37,056 nucleotides of DNA. Origin: Nocardia arthritidis NBRC 100137 (GTDB lineage: Bacteria; Actinomycetota; Actinomycetes; Mycobacteriales; Mycobacteriaceae). A program made the position numbers and the translations under genes. This document shows, in pieces, positions 22,691-33,141 of this stretch. The notes below the pieces were generated by a model, which worked only from the letters and a program-made list of their open reading frames with translations, was not told the DNA's origin and did no database searches. How positions within the stretch are numbered: position 1 is the first letter of the stretch; every line of letters starts with the position of its first letter. Location: the NCBI RefSeq assembly GCF_001612765.1, contig NZ_BDBB01000061.1, forward strand, positions 1 through 37,056, in the 5' to 3' direction.

Positions 22691-23350
22691 TCAATCTCCG
22701 GACTTCTCGGCCGCCTTGCGGCGGAGGAAGGTCGTGGGCTGACCGTCCCAGGGCGCGTCCGGCGGCCGCAACTCGATGCCGCCCGCCCGCGCGGCCGCCA
22801 GCGCGAGCACGCCCGCGACCGCCGTGGCGTTGACGATCTCGCCGCTCAGCGCCGCGCGGACCGCCGCGTCGACCGGCATGCGGACCACTTCCAGGTCCGC
22901 CTCCTCGAATTCCGGCTCCGGGCGGTCGGTTTCATACAGACCGCGCGCCAGATATACCCGCAGCGCTTCGTCGGTGAACCCGGGCGAGAGCGCCACGTCC
23001 ACCAGCACCGCCCATTCCCGGGCGGCCAACCCGGTTTCCTCGGCGAGCTCACGGCGGGCCGCGAGCAGTGGATCCTCGCCGGGCACGTCGAGCAGACCGG
23101 CGGGCAGTTCGAGCAGCCGCCTGCTGATCGGGTGCCGATATTGATTGATCAGCACCACATTGCCGTCGTCATCGATCGCGGCCACGGCGACGGCGCCGTG
23201 GTGCTCGATCACCTCGCGCTCGACGACTCGGCCGCCCGGCATGTGCACCTGGTCGAGCCGCAGCGCGAGGATCGCGCCGCTGTAGACGGTCTTGGCGGAA
23301 ACTGTCTCGAAGTCGTGGCTGCCCGGCTCGGCAGCGCCCCCGTCGGTCAT
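22691..23350 (-). CDS. NUDIX hydrolase, ADP-ribose pyrophosphatase type
   Basis: The protein probably splits ADP-ribose into AMP and ribose-5-phosphate. The 219 residues contain LLELPAGLLDVPGEDPLLAARRELAEETGL in short segments, the NUDIX box with the Mg-binding E-x7-RELAEETGL pattern. The ADP-ribose group's upstream strand VVLINQYRHP and downstream SPGFTDEALRVYLARGL are also present. The G-to-E spacing in the box is one longer than the textbook motif, as I recall for the mycobacterial relative Rv1700. ATG 23350 starts four nt after the pyrG stop; a 13-residue longer frame begins inside pyrG and is less likely. Confidence 0.93.
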   Translation of the reverse strand: MTDGGAAEPGSHDFETVSAKTVYSGAILALRLDQVHMPGGRVVEREVIEHHGAVAVAAIDDDGNVVLINQYRHPISRRLLELPAGLLDVPGEDPLLAARRELAEETGLAAREWAVLVDVALSPGFTDEALRVYLARGLYETDRPEPEFEEADLEVVRMPVDAAVRAALSGEIVNATAVAGVLALAAARAGGIELRPPDAPWDGQPTTFLRRKAAEKSGD

Positions 23351-23354
23351 GCCG

Positions 23355-25076
<1,722 letters not shown>

Positions 25077-25136
25077 GGGTCTTCACGGTAACACGAATCC
25101 GCCCGTCCGTTCGAATGCCACGCACGTTTGCCCGCC

Positions 25137-25155
25137 GATCGCCGGAACGGCGATC
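25137..25155. repeat. Small hairpin between mctB and pyrG
   Basis: GATCGCCG-gaa-CGGCGATC is a perfect 8-bp stem with a 3-nt loop. Without a U-tract it is a weak terminator candidate for the steA-mctB transcript, or a leader hairpin of pyrG. Confidence 0.45.
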
Positions 25156-25232
25156 AGAGCACTCGGAGCCGAAGTGTGAGCCGGGTCGCGTCCCGGGATC
25201 CTCCGGACACCCGCCGACGGCCTCGCGCCCGC

Positions 25233-26177
25233 TCAGCCCGGAACCGCGGCCAGAGTGAGCGCGGTGGCCTTGGCGCCGGTGCCGTAGCGTCCGGCGCCAC
25301 CGTTGAGCTGCTCACCGAGCGCCAGCACGGTCGTGACCCGGCCGAGTTCCCGCTCGACATTGTCGACGGTGCTCACCTGGGCCGCGAGCGCGGCGTCGGT
25401 GCGGATCACGGCGATCGGTCCCTGCTCGTCGGCGGCGCCCGCACGGCCTGCGAGGACCACTCCGGCACCGCGGCCACGCAGAGCACCGGCGAAACGCGCG
25501 CTGTTGGCGCCCACGCCGTTCTCGGCGGCAGCGACGCCGTTGCCGGTGATCACGACCGCGAGCTGCGCGGGGCGCACCGGCGTTTCGCCGTAGGCGAGGA
25601 AGCCGCCGCCGCGCAGAGTCTCCAGGACCAGCCCGAGCTCCTCCGGGGTGCTCCGGGTTTGCCCGGTGGCGGGGTCGAGCAGCAGCACCAGGCCGAGCAG
25701 ATCACCGGCCATACTGCCCTGGTCCACCGCGCCGGTTCGCAGCTGCGCCCCGGCCGGGATGACGTTCGTGACGGCCGAGCGCATCCGGTCGCCCTCGGTG
25801 GCGTCGACGAACGCCTCGGTGAGCGCGATCCGGCCGGTAACCCCCGCGCCGGCGACCTCGAGCGCCTTGGTCACGGCGTCGACGTCTCCGGGATCGGCGT
25901 CCGGGGTCGTGAACACGACGACGCTGCGGTCGGTGAGCGCGCCGCCGAGAATGCGGCCCGACGACCCGGCGATGAACTGATCGGCGGCCACGGCCTGCTC
26001 GCCGAGCCGCCGGTTCTGCTCGGTCAGGATGTCGACCTGCTGGCGCAGGTCGGACTTGTCCGCCCGCAACGCCGACAGCAGGTCGGCCGCGAGCGTCTGG
26101 GATCCGAGCACCACACCGATCGCGAGCGCGAGGAAGATCGCGACGATCGAGACGGCGTGCTGGCGCAGCGAAATCAT
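25233..26177 (-). CDS. mctB: Copper transporter/cell-envelope protein MctB (SteB) family
   Basis: The 314-residue protein begins with one membrane anchor (about 9-28, VSIVAIFLALAIGVVLGSQT) followed by a coiled coil (about 30-65, LRADKSDLRQQVDILTEQNRRLGEQ) and an external alpha/beta domain. This matches M. tuberculosis MctB (Rv1698), linked to copper efflux, and C. glutamicum SteB, which works with SteA in cell separation. ATG 26177 has a GAGGAGA site and lies eight nt after the steA stop. The pairing with steA fits the cytokinesis role at least as well as copper export. An apparent longer frame upstream is an antiparallel shadow over steA. Confidence 0.9.
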   Translation of the reverse strand: MISLRQHAVSIVAIFLALAIGVVLGSQTLAADLLSALRADKSDLRQQVDILTEQNRRLGEQAVAADQFIAGSSGRILGGALTDRSVVVFTTPDADPGDVDAVTKALEVAGAGVTGRIALTEAFVDATEGDRMRSAVTNVIPAGAQLRTGAVDQGSMAGDLLGLVLLLDPATGQTRSTPEELGLVLETLRGGGFLAYGETPVRPAQLAVVITGNGVAAAENGVGANSARFAGALRGRGAGVVLAGRAGAADEQGPIAVIRTDAALAAQVSTVDNVERELGRVTTVLALGEQLNGGAGRYGTGAKATALTLAAVPG

Positions 26178-26185
26178 CGTTCTCC

Positions 26186-27400
26186 TCAGAATTCCCACGA
26201 TCCGGCTTGCCCCTGCGCCCATCGCGCGAGGCGGTTCCAGGCGTCCACGCCCCACTCCGCGACGTCCCCGCCGCTGTTGGACGCCAGCAACACGACGATC
26301 ACCGCGACCAGCGCGGCGAGCACCACGAGCGCGACGGCGACTCCGGACACGCGATTGCGGTACAGGGTGGCCACCGCCTGAGCGTCCATCAGCTTCGTAC
26401 CGACCTTGAGCCGGGTGAGGAAGGTGGCCGGATTGCTGTCGCGACGGCCGCGGTCGAAGAAATCGTCGAGCGAGGCGGGCGCTCCCGCGGTGACGATCAG
26501 CGCGGCGCCGTGGTGGTCGGCCAGCAGCAGCGCCAGATCGGCGGCCGAACCCGAGGAGGGGAAGGTCGTCGCGCCGATGCCCAGGTCCTGGATGCGTTCG
26601 AGTCCCTTGGCGTGCCCGTCGGTATCGGCGGGCAGGATCACCTCGGCGCCGCATTTCATGGTGGCGCTGGTGATCTCCTCGGGGTCGCCCACGATGACGT
26701 CGGGCCGGTATCCCCGCCTGCGCAGGGTGTCGGCGCCACGGCCGACGCCGATCAGGATCGGGGTGTACTCCTTGATGAACGGCTTGAGCCGCTGCAGATC
26801 CTCGGCGTGCTCCGGGCCGTCCGCGACGACCACCACATGCCGGTGTTTCATCACCAGATCCAGCTCCGGAACACCGAACCCGTCGATGAGCAGCGCGCTC
26901 TCGGTGCGGATGAACTCGATGGTGTTGCCCGCGAACGCCTCGAGGTGATCGGCCAGGCCGTTGCGCGCCTCGAGCATGCGCTCCGCGATGGCGGTCTCGG
27001 TGAGTTCGATGCCCTCGACGAGGACCTCCGGCTCCTTCTTGATCAGCTTGTCGGCGTAGACCACACCGTCGGCGACGCGGACCTTGACGCCGTCCTTGAT
27101 CTTCTTGAACGCATCCGAGCTCACCGTGTCCAGCAGCAGGATCCCGTGGGCCACGAGCGCCTCGGGGCCGAGGTTCGGGTAGCGGCCGGAAATGGACGGC
27201 GAGGTGTTGATCACCGCGCCGACGCGGGCCTCGACCAGCCGGTCGGCGGTCATCCGGTCGAGGTCCATCTCGTCGAGGACGACGATGTCGCCCGGTCCGA
27301 CCCGACCGAGCAGCCGCCGGGTGTTGCGGTCCACCCGGGCCGTCCCGATCAGACCAGGCAGCGTTTCGGTGTTTCGCGACAATAGCGCCGGCATCCTCAT
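26186..27400 (-). CDS. steA: SteA-type cytokinetic ring protein
   Basis: The 404-residue protein has a thiamin-pyrophosphokinase-like soluble part and one C-terminal membrane segment (about 350-373, GVAVALVVLAALVAVIVVLL). The soluble part includes LLIDGFGVPELDLVMKHRHVVVVADGPEHAEDL, ILIGVGRGADTLRRRGYRPDVIVGDPEEI and LPADTDGHAKGLERIQDLG. In C. glutamicum, SteA and SteB regulate septal peptidoglycan cleavage; Rv1697 is the mycobacterial equivalent. ATG 27400 is chosen from the usual MRMPALLSR start, although no ribosome site is visible, and ATG 27394 is also possible. In related genomes recN directly precedes it; here about 2.2 kb of other genes intervene. Confidence 0.9.
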   Translation of the reverse strand: MRMPALLSRNTETLPGLIGTARVDRNTRRLLGRVGPGDIVVLDEMDLDRMTADRLVEARVGAVINTSPSISGRYPNLGPEALVAHGILLLDTVSSDAFKKIKDGVKVRVADGVVYADKLIKKEPEVLVEGIELTETAIAERMLEARNGLADHLEAFAGNTIEFIRTESALLIDGFGVPELDLVMKHRHVVVVADGPEHAEDLQRLKPFIKEYTPILIGVGRGADTLRRRGYRPDVIVGDPEEITSATMKCGAEVILPADTDGHAKGLERIQDLGIGATTFPSSGSAADLALLLADHHGAALIVTAGAPASLDDFFDRGRRDSNPATFLTRLKVGTKLMDAQAVATLYRNRVSGVAVALVVLAALVAVIVVLLASNSGGDVAEWGVDAWNRLARWAQGQAGSWEF

Positions 27401-27591
27401 GGGGCGATGATGAGCGCAAACTCTCAACCATTGGTGGAGGCGCGCCGTCTCACCGAGCGCATGACGCCTTCGCGTTACCTATTAGCAATCCTATCCGCAC
27501 CGTCGCTCGCACTCGCGCGGAAGACGCCCCACATTCATCCGGGCAGATCACTCCCTTGGAAACCTCGGTCGACACCCGCAAACGTGCCAAA

Positions 27592-28293
27592 TTATGCGAG
27601 ATGAGATCTGGCCTCGGAAGAAACAGCAGTGTCAGCAATCAGGGCGCGAATGCCTTGCCGATCCGCTGTGACGCATATAGACCCTCTTCTCCAGCAGACA
27701 GCGAATCCACTGCTACCCGTGCGCGACAAGCGGCTCGGATCAGGTCGGATTGCCGTCGTCGCAGAGACTTGCCGAGCGCCACGACTTCGCCGGACGGTCG
27801 CGCCCGGGCCGAAGCGCCACCGCTCGATCGGAGCGGCGGCCTTCCAGGACATGGTGCCGTCTCGATGGGTGACCACCTGGTAGACATCCTCGGCGCCTTC
27901 GACGAGCCGGCTCCCCACGCAATAGTCGTTGTACGCCGTTCCCGGCTGCCGGGCTCCCGCGCTGAACCGCCCGGCCGGACTCTGCGCCGCGCCCGGATTG
28001 GGCACCGTGCTCGGCTCGCTCACGACCGCACCGCGGAACCAGCACGGCGCGCCCCGCTCGTCCGTGCCACACCGGAAGCTCCAACCACCGGCGGCGATCG
28101 AGTTCCCCTGCCCATAGGCGGCGCCCGCCCACAGACAGTCCACACTCACGTTGCCCCCGGTCGCCGCGGCCGTGGCGGATCCGAACACCAGTCCGGCCGA
28201 AGCCACGGCGCCGATCACCAGCAGCCGAACGAGTTTCCATTCCCGCGTTCGGCGCAGCCGCCGACAGCTCGCGTCTCGATCATCGATCAGCAC
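27592..28293 (-). CDS. Secreted cysteine-containing protein, unknown function
   Basis: The frame encodes up to 233 residues. A basic start (DASCRRLRRTREWK) leads to a signal peptide (about 20-45, LVRLLVIGAVASAGLVFGSATAAA) and a mature part with paired cysteines (VSVDCLWAG, SFRCGTDERGAPCWF, NDYCVGSRL) likely to form disulfides. GTG 28293 overlaps the stop of the upstream secreted-protein gene, so the two are coupled. The last about 65 residues (from RRSRGARQ) have irregular codon third positions and little protein character; the true C-terminus may have been lost by a frameshift. I do not recognise a family. The gene lies in the insert between recN and steA. Confidence 0.55.
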   Translation of the reverse strand: MLIDDRDASCRRLRRTREWKLVRLLVIGAVASAGLVFGSATAAATGGNVSVDCLWAGAAYGQGNSIAAGGWSFRCGTDERGAPCWFRGAVVSEPSTVPNPGAAQSPAGRFSAGARQPGTAYNDYCVGSRLVEGAEDVYQVVTHRDGTMSWKAAAPIERWRFGPGATVRRSRGARQVSATTAIRPDPSRLSRTGSSGFAVCWRRGSICVTADRQGIRALIADTAVSSEARSHLA

Positions 28294-28724
28294 CACTTCG
28301 CCTGCGGGCGGCACACGGTCCAGCCATTGCCGTCCGGCCGCTGCGTGCGCGTCCACGCCGATTCCCCGGCGCCGTTTCCGGCACTGCTCTCGTCCGGACG
28401 GGGCTTGTTCCGCCGGTGATACTCGCGCAGCGCATGCTGATGTTCGTTCTGCCGCAGTGGATTCGGATCGGAATGCTGATATCCGAACGGGTCGATCGCG
28501 TGCCACCCCGTAGAGTCGCCGTGCGAGCCCGAACGACCGGAGTGGTCGGAGCCGGACAACGACTCCGCGGCCGCCCCGCCCGCCGCGGCCACCGTCCCGG
28601 CGGCGAGACCGGCGACGATCAGCGCGAACGCCCCCTTCTTCGATGATTTCCGGCCGCGGCCGGACACCGGTCCGGAACGCCGCGCTTCGTCCGTGCTGGT
28701 CCTTGCGGAGAGAACGCTGCACAT
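28287..28724 (-). CDS. Small secreted protein with C-terminal WTVC...C motif, unknown function
   Basis: The 145-residue product has a long basic leader (RRSGPVSGRGRKSSKKG) followed by a hydrophobic segment (about 31-52, AFALIVAGLAAGTVAAAGGAAA) that is probably a signal peptide. The polar, histidine-rich middle (DPFGYQHSDPNPLRQNEHQHALREYH) looks disordered. It ends in GWTVCRPQAKWC, two cysteines seven apart at the very end. ATG 28724 has a GAAGGGG site six nt upstream. It overlaps the next secreted-protein gene. The upstream inverted repeat at 28780-28802 is a candidate operator. No family is recognised. Confidence 0.65.
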   Translation of the reverse strand: MCSVLSARTSTDEARRSGPVSGRGRKSSKKGAFALIVAGLAAGTVAAAGGAAAESLSGSDHSGRSGSHGDSTGWHAIDPFGYQHSDPNPLRQNEHQHALREYHRRNKPRPDESSAGNGAGESAWTRTQRPDGNGWTVCRPQAKWC

Positions 28725-28779
28725 GATGGCCCCTTCGCCTCGGTGCTTGCCGCTATCCGACGGAGTTCATCCGCCGTTC

Positions 28780-28802
28780 ATCTACTGAGTTCCATAGTAG
28801 AT
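28780..28802. promoter_or_regulatory. Inverted repeat upstream of the secreted pair
   Basis: ATCTACT and AGTAGAT (28780-28786 and 28796-28802) are perfect 7-bp arms around a 9-nt spacer, about 56 nt before the minus-strand ATG at 28724. The arrangement suits a dimeric repressor. Next to it, CGGACATT is repeated at 28810 and 28819. The surrounding 28.78-28.95 kb is poorer in GC than its neighbours, as promoter regions often are. Confidence 0.4.
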
Positions 28803-29171
28803 TAGGAATCGGACATTGCGGACATTCATTGCGTACGACACAGTGGGCGATTTCGAAATCCCTTGATCGAGACTCGGTTTGCCGGATCCATCCACCCGCG
28901 CGCACGTACACTCTCAATCGCAGCCGACAGCGAGCACCGCACTATTACCCGTCGCTTCATGGATGCCATCCGTAGTTCGACATACCGTTTCCCGTGACGG
29001 CCGCCGCTACCTCACACCGACCTCGGCTCCGAACGCCTCCACCGCACCGGCTCGGTAGAGCCGACCACGCGGGCGGCTTGCCGCCGATTGTGATGCGGAC
29101 GACACGATCACCGAGCCGCGCCCGCTGTAGCTATATGCTGCCGGTCACACGTAACTGGAAGAGGAGATTTC
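28803..29171. other. Intergenic region between the divergent secreted-protein and SRPBCC genes
   Basis: No gene is supported here. The left part is AT-richer than the window average and should hold the promoter of the secreted pair. Near 29127-29135 the sequence TAGCTATAT could supply a -10 for the SRPBCC gene. No -35 partner is convincing. Confidence 0.4.
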
Positions 29172-29591
29172 ATGGCCAGCACCACCGTCGACGCCGTCAT
29201 CGCCGCCCCGCGCGAGGTCGTGTACCGGCTCTTCGCCGACCGCGAGAGCATCAGCCCCTACATTCCGGTCCAGGTCAAGCTGGTCAAGCCCGGCCTGACC
29301 GAGCGGGAAGGCGTCGGCGCGCAGCACCTGATCGGCCTCGGACCGGTCGGCGTCACCGAGGAGATCACCAACCTCGTGCCCGGGGAGCGGATGGAGTACA
29401 AGATCGTCAAGGGCGCGCCGGTGAAGCGGCACGTCGGCATCGTCACCTTCGCCGACACCGACAACGGCACCCTGGTCTCCTACACCATGGAATCGGACCC
29501 GTCGCTGCCGGTGCCCGCCAAGGTGCTCGAGTTCGGCCTGAAGAACCTGATCGGCACGTTCATCAAGGGTGCGCAGAAGGCGGTGCGCTGA
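29172..29591 (+). CDS. SRPBCC family (polyketide cyclase/dehydrase-like) protein
   Basis: The 139-residue protein is a single START-like domain. It opens with VDAVIAAPREVVYRLFADRESISPYIP, the conserved first strand and helix-grip entry, has VPGERMEYKIVKGAPVKRHVGIVTF in the middle, and ends in the long helix VLEFGLKNLIGTFIKGAQKAV that closes the pocket. Such proteins bind hydrophobic ligands; some act as cyclases or hydroxylation partners, many have no known reaction. A strong GAGGAG ribosome site precedes ATG 29172. It converges on recN with nine bp between the stops. Confidence 0.88.
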   Translation: MASTTVDAVIAAPREVVYRLFADRESISPYIPVQVKLVKPGLTEREGVGAQHLIGLGPVGVTEEITNLVPGERMEYKIVKGAPVKRHVGIVTFADTDNGTLVSYTMESDPSLPVPAKVLEFGLKNLIGTFIKGAQKAVR

Positions 29592-29600
29592 CCGGCGCGC

Positions 29601-31385
29601 TCAGCGCGCGGCCACCTCGGCGCCCGCTTTCTCGGCGCGCGCCGTCGCCAGCAGTTCCTCCGCGTGCGCGCGGCCGGTCTCGGTGTCGTCGAGACCGGCC
29701 AGCATGCGCGCCAGCTCGACCACCCGCTCGTCATTGGTGAGAGCCCGGACGCCGCTGTTGACCGCGCCCTTGCCGTCGTCGGATTTGTCGACCACCAGGT
29801 GGGTGTCGGCGAACGCCGCGACCTGCGGCAGATGCGTCACCACGATGACCTGGTGGGTGCGCGCCAGCCGGGCCAGCCTGCGGCCGATCTCCACCGCGGC
29901 TCGCCCGCCGACGCCCGCGTCGACCTCGTCGAACACCATGGTCGCTCCGTGATCGGAACCGGCGAGCACCACTTCCAGCGCCAGCATCACGCGCGACAGT
30001 TCACCACCCGACGCACTCTTGCTCAACGGCAACGACTGCGCGCCCGAATGCGCCGCCAGCCGGAACTCGGCCTCATCGGTGCCCGTGGCGCCGGCGTGCA
30101 GTTCCTGGCCGTCGACGGTGAGCGGCGCCGAGTCCTGCGCTCCCGCGAGCAACGGCCGCACCTCGACCTCCAGACGAGCCTTGCCCATCGCCAAGCCACC
30201 CAGCTCGGCGCTCACCGCGGCCGCCAGCTTCCCCGCCGCCTTGCTCCGCGCCGCGCTCAGCTTCTTCGCCGCCTCCCGCACCCGCTCGGCGGCGGTGTCC
30301 ACTTCGGCTGCCAGTTTGCCCAGCGCCTCCTCGGAGACGTCGAGCGAGCCGAGGCGGGTGCGCGCCTCCTGCGCCCAGGCCAGCACACCGTCGATGTCGG
30401 GTGCGTACTTGCGGGTCAGCGTCTTCAGTTCGGCCTGCCGGGTGAGCAGCGAATCCAGCGCTCCTGGATCGGACGGCAGGTCGGAAAGGTATCCGCTCAG
30501 CTCGGTGGTCACGTCCACCACCACGGCGATGGCCTCGGCCAAGCGCGGCGCGAGCGCGACCAGCGCCGGATCGTCGGCGGCTTCGATGCGGGCGCGCGCG
30601 GCGCCGAGCGCTTCCAGCGCGCCGGAACCGTCTTCGGGCGCTTCGGCGGGCCCGGCCAGCGCGTCGTGCGCAGTGGCCGCAGCCTCCCGCAGCGAATCCA
30701 GATCGCTCAGCCTGCGCACCTCGTCGACGATGCGCACGTCTTCGCCGGGTTCGGGCGCGATGGCGTCGATTTCCTTCAACGAGTGCTCGAGTCGCTCGGC
30801 TTCGAGGGCCAATTCTCTGCTGCGCGCGGTTCGTTCGAGCAGCTCGGTGCGGGCGTCGAGCCACGATCGGCGCAGCACCTGGTACTTGCGCAGCAGAGCG
30901 CCCACGGTGTCGCCCGCGAACTGATCCAGCGCCGACAACTGCTGGTCGGGGCGCTGCAAACGCAGCTGATCGTTCTGGCCGTGCACGGTCAGCACAGGCG
31001 CGGTGAAATCGGCAAGCACCGAGGCGGGGACGCCGCGACCACCGAGATGCGCGCGGGAGCGCCCATCGCTGCCGACCGTGCGGATCGCGATGACGCTACC
31101 GTCGTCGTCCTGCTCGGCCGCGGCCGCTTCCAGCACCCGCGCGACCTCGGCGCGCGCGGCATCGTTGACGTCGTCGATGGTGAACCGGCCCTCCACCACG
31201 GCGCGGGAGGCGCCGAGCCGGACCCGGCCCGCGTCCGCGCGGGCACCGCTGAGCAGATGAAGGCTCGTCACCACCATGGTCTTGCCCGCGCCGGTCTCAC
31301 CGGTCAGGCAGGTCAGTCCCGCATGGAACTGCGCGGTCGCGGTGGAAATGACGCCAAGCCCGTCAATCCTGATCTCTGTCAGCAC
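29601..31385 (-). CDS. recN: DNA repair protein RecN
   Basis: RecN is an SMC-like ATPase acting in double-strand-break repair. The 594 residues have Walker A GETGAGKT (29-36) near the N-terminus, a central coiled coil (ELLERTARSRELALEAERLE and later helices), the ABC signature SKSASGGELSRVMLAL and Walker B ATMVFDEVDAGVGG with the following VVTHLPQVAAFAD. GTG 31385 has GGAGAG five nt upstream and gives the usual MLTEIRI start, overlapping the nadK end by 23 nt; a nine-residue longer start lacks this support. Confidence 0.96.
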   Translation of the reverse strand: MLTEIRIDGLGVISTATAQFHAGLTCLTGETGAGKTMVVTSLHLLSGARADAGRVRLGASRAVVEGRFTIDDVNDAARAEVARVLEAAAAEQDDDGSVIAIRTVGSDGRSRAHLGGRGVPASVLADFTAPVLTVHGQNDQLRLQRPDQQLSALDQFAGDTVGALLRKYQVLRRSWLDARTELLERTARSRELALEAERLEHSLKEIDAIAPEPGEDVRIVDEVRRLSDLDSLREAAATAHDALAGPAEAPEDGSGALEALGAARARIEAADDPALVALAPRLAEAIAVVVDVTTELSGYLSDLPSDPGALDSLLTRQAELKTLTRKYAPDIDGVLAWAQEARTRLGSLDVSEEALGKLAAEVDTAAERVREAAKKLSAARSKAAGKLAAAVSAELGGLAMGKARLEVEVRPLLAGAQDSAPLTVDGQELHAGATGTDEAEFRLAAHSGAQSLPLSKSASGGELSRVMLALEVVLAGSDHGATMVFDEVDAGVGGRAAVEIGRRLARLARTHQVIVVTHLPQVAAFADTHLVVDKSDDGKGAVNSGVRALTNDERVVELARMLAGLDDTETGRAHAEELLATARAEKAGAEVAAR

Positions 31386-32322
31386 TTGTGCTCTCCGTTC
31401 GCCGTCGGCCACGCCAGCCTGTCACGGGCAATTGGAACTTGCGCACCATCCGGTCGGCGAACGGTGCGGAGTCCAGCCGCACCCAGCGCACCGGTCGAGC
31501 GCCGCGAACCGCCTCGACCCGGCCACCGCTGGGGAGTGCGAGCGTGCGCCTGCCGTCCAGGAAAACTATCGCATCGTGTCCGGTCGCCACAGACTCGACC
31601 GCGATGCGCGAATCCGGGCTGGTCACCAGCGGACGAGCGAACAGGGCATGGGCGTTGCTCGGAATCACCAGCAAGGCTTCGAGTTCCGGCCACACCACCG
31701 GACCGCCCGCGGAGAAGGCGTAGGCGGTCGACCCGGTCGGCGTCGAGACGAGGATGCCGTCACAGCCGAACGACGATACCGGACGGCCGTCGACTTCCAG
31801 CACCACTTCCAGTACGCCCATGCGCGAGGCGTTTTCGATGCTCGCCTCGTTCAGCGCCCAGCCTCTCTCGACCACCTCGTCCTCGACCCGGACGGTGACG
31901 TCGATGGTCATCCGATGCTCGATGGTGTAATCGTGGCGCACGACCTGGGCGAGCGCCTCATCCAAGTTCTCGGCCTCGGCTTCGGTGAGAAACCCGATGC
32001 GGCCGAGGTTGATTCCCAGCACCGGCACCCCCGCCGGGCGCGCCAATTCGGCGGCGCGCAGGAACGTTCCGTCGCCGCCGAGCACGAGCACCATCTCGCA
32101 GCCGACCGCCGCGTCCGGGCTGTGCTCGACCACGCGCACCGGGTAGCCGCCCGGCTCGGCGGCGAAGCGCGTGCTGTCCGCCTCGTCGGCGAGCACGCGC
32201 AGGCAGATGCCCGCGTCCGCGAAGATCTTCGCCACCCGGTGGGCGGTCTCGATGATCTCCGCGCGGCCCGGGTGCGAGACCAGCAAGATCTCCCTGCCGC
32301 AGGGTTGGGCCGGCGCGTTCAC
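31363..32322 (-). CDS. nadK: NAD kinase
   Basis: The enzyme phosphorylates NAD to NADP (ppnK in mycobacteria). The 319 residues contain LVLGGDGTFLRA with the catalytic GGDGT (82-86), GINLGRIGFLTEA, the NE-containing ALNEASIEN and GCDGILVSTPTGSTAYAFSAGGP. GTG 32322 overlaps the tlyA stop as GTGA. The C-terminal GWRGRRRTESTSADRDQD extends over the recN start. Confidence 0.97.
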   Translation of the reverse strand: MNAPAQPCGREILLVSHPGRAEIIETAHRVAKIFADAGICLRVLADEADSTRFAAEPGGYPVRVVEHSPDAAVGCEMVLVLGGDGTFLRAAELARPAGVPVLGINLGRIGFLTEAEAENLDEALAQVVRHDYTIEHRMTIDVTVRVEDEVVERGWALNEASIENASRMGVLEVVLEVDGRPVSSFGCDGILVSTPTGSTAYAFSAGGPVVWPELEALLVIPSNAHALFARPLVTSPDSRIAVESVATGHDAIVFLDGRRTLALPSGGRVEAVRGARPVRWVRLDSAPFADRMVRKFQLPVTGWRGRRRTESTSADRDQD

Positions 32323-33140
32323 TGTGGACCCTCCTCAACCGCATGCTCGACCAGCGCCGCGACCTGCTCGGCGTCGTAATCGAACGGCCCGTCGTTGCGC
32401 AGCCACAAGAAGTATTCGACATTGCCGGACGGGCCCGGCAACGGGCTCGCCACGACGCCTGCGGTGCGCATGCCGAGCTCCGCTGCTGCTGCCGCCACCG
32501 CGCGCACCGCATCGGCGCGCAGCGCGGGATCACGCACCACGCCACCGGAGCCGACCCGCTCCTTGCCGACCTCGAACTGCGGCTTCACCATGGGCAGCAG
32601 ATCGGCGCCGGGCGCCGCGCAGGCGGCCAGCGCGGGCAGTACCAGGCTCAGCGAAATGAAGGACAGGTCGCTCACCACCACTTCGACCGTGCCGCCGATG
32701 GTTTCGGGCGTCAGGTTGCGCACGTTGGTCCGGTCGAACACCCGGACCCGCTCGTCGGTGCGCAGACGCCACACGAGCTGGCCGTAGCCGACGTCGACGG
32801 CGACGACCTCCCGTGCTCGACCCGCCAGCAGGACGTCGGTGAAGCCGCCGGTGGAGGCGCCCGCGTCCAAGCAGCGCTTGCCCGCCACCGACAGCCCGTC
32901 CGGCTCGAACCGCTCCAGCGCGCCGAGCAGTTTGTGTGCGCCGCGCGAGGCCCAGGACACCTCGTCGGGCTCCTCGCGGACCACCAGCGGTGTGCCCGCC
33001 TCCACAGCGGTCGCCGCCTTCACGGCGACTGTTCCAGCTATCAGGACGCGGCCCGCGCCGATCAGCTCGACCGCGTGTTCTCGCGATCGCGCCAATCCGC
33101 GGCGAACCAGTTCCGCGTCCACCCGTGCGCGTCTGGCCAC
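32319..33140 (-). CDS. tlyA: TlyA, 16S/23S rRNA 2'-O-methyltransferase
   Basis: TlyA methylates rRNA in both ribosomal subunits in mycobacteria; its loss gives capreomycin resistance (known of the family). The 273 residues have an N-terminal S4 domain (RRARVDAELVRRGLARSREHAVELI) and an FtsJ-like SAM-binding domain. The latter has KRCLDAGASTGGFTDVLLA, VVAVDVGYGQL, VSDLSFISL and MVKPQFEVG with catalytic-type lysine. GTG 33140 is one nt after the upstream stop (TGAGGTG). A longer frame to 33398 is rejected because its extra residues overlap the preceding gene and look unlike the family. Confidence 0.95.
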   Translation of the reverse strand: MARRARVDAELVRRGLARSREHAVELIGAGRVLIAGTVAVKAATAVEAGTPLVVREEPDEVSWASRGAHKLLGALERFEPDGLSVAGKRCLDAGASTGGFTDVLLAGRAREVVAVDVGYGQLVWRLRTDERVRVFDRTNVRNLTPETIGGTVEVVVSDLSFISLSLVLPALAACAAPGADLLPMVKPQFEVGKERVGSGGVVRDPALRADAVRAVAAAAAELGMRTAGVVASPLPGPSGNVEYFLWLRNDGPFDYDAEQVAALVEHAVEEGPQ

Positions 33141-33141
33141 C

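Noticed and set aside
26178..27431. An apparent N-terminal extension of mctB over all of steA.
   Set aside because: It is the shifted frame of steA. A strong GAGGAGA site and the anchor start fix mctB at 26177.
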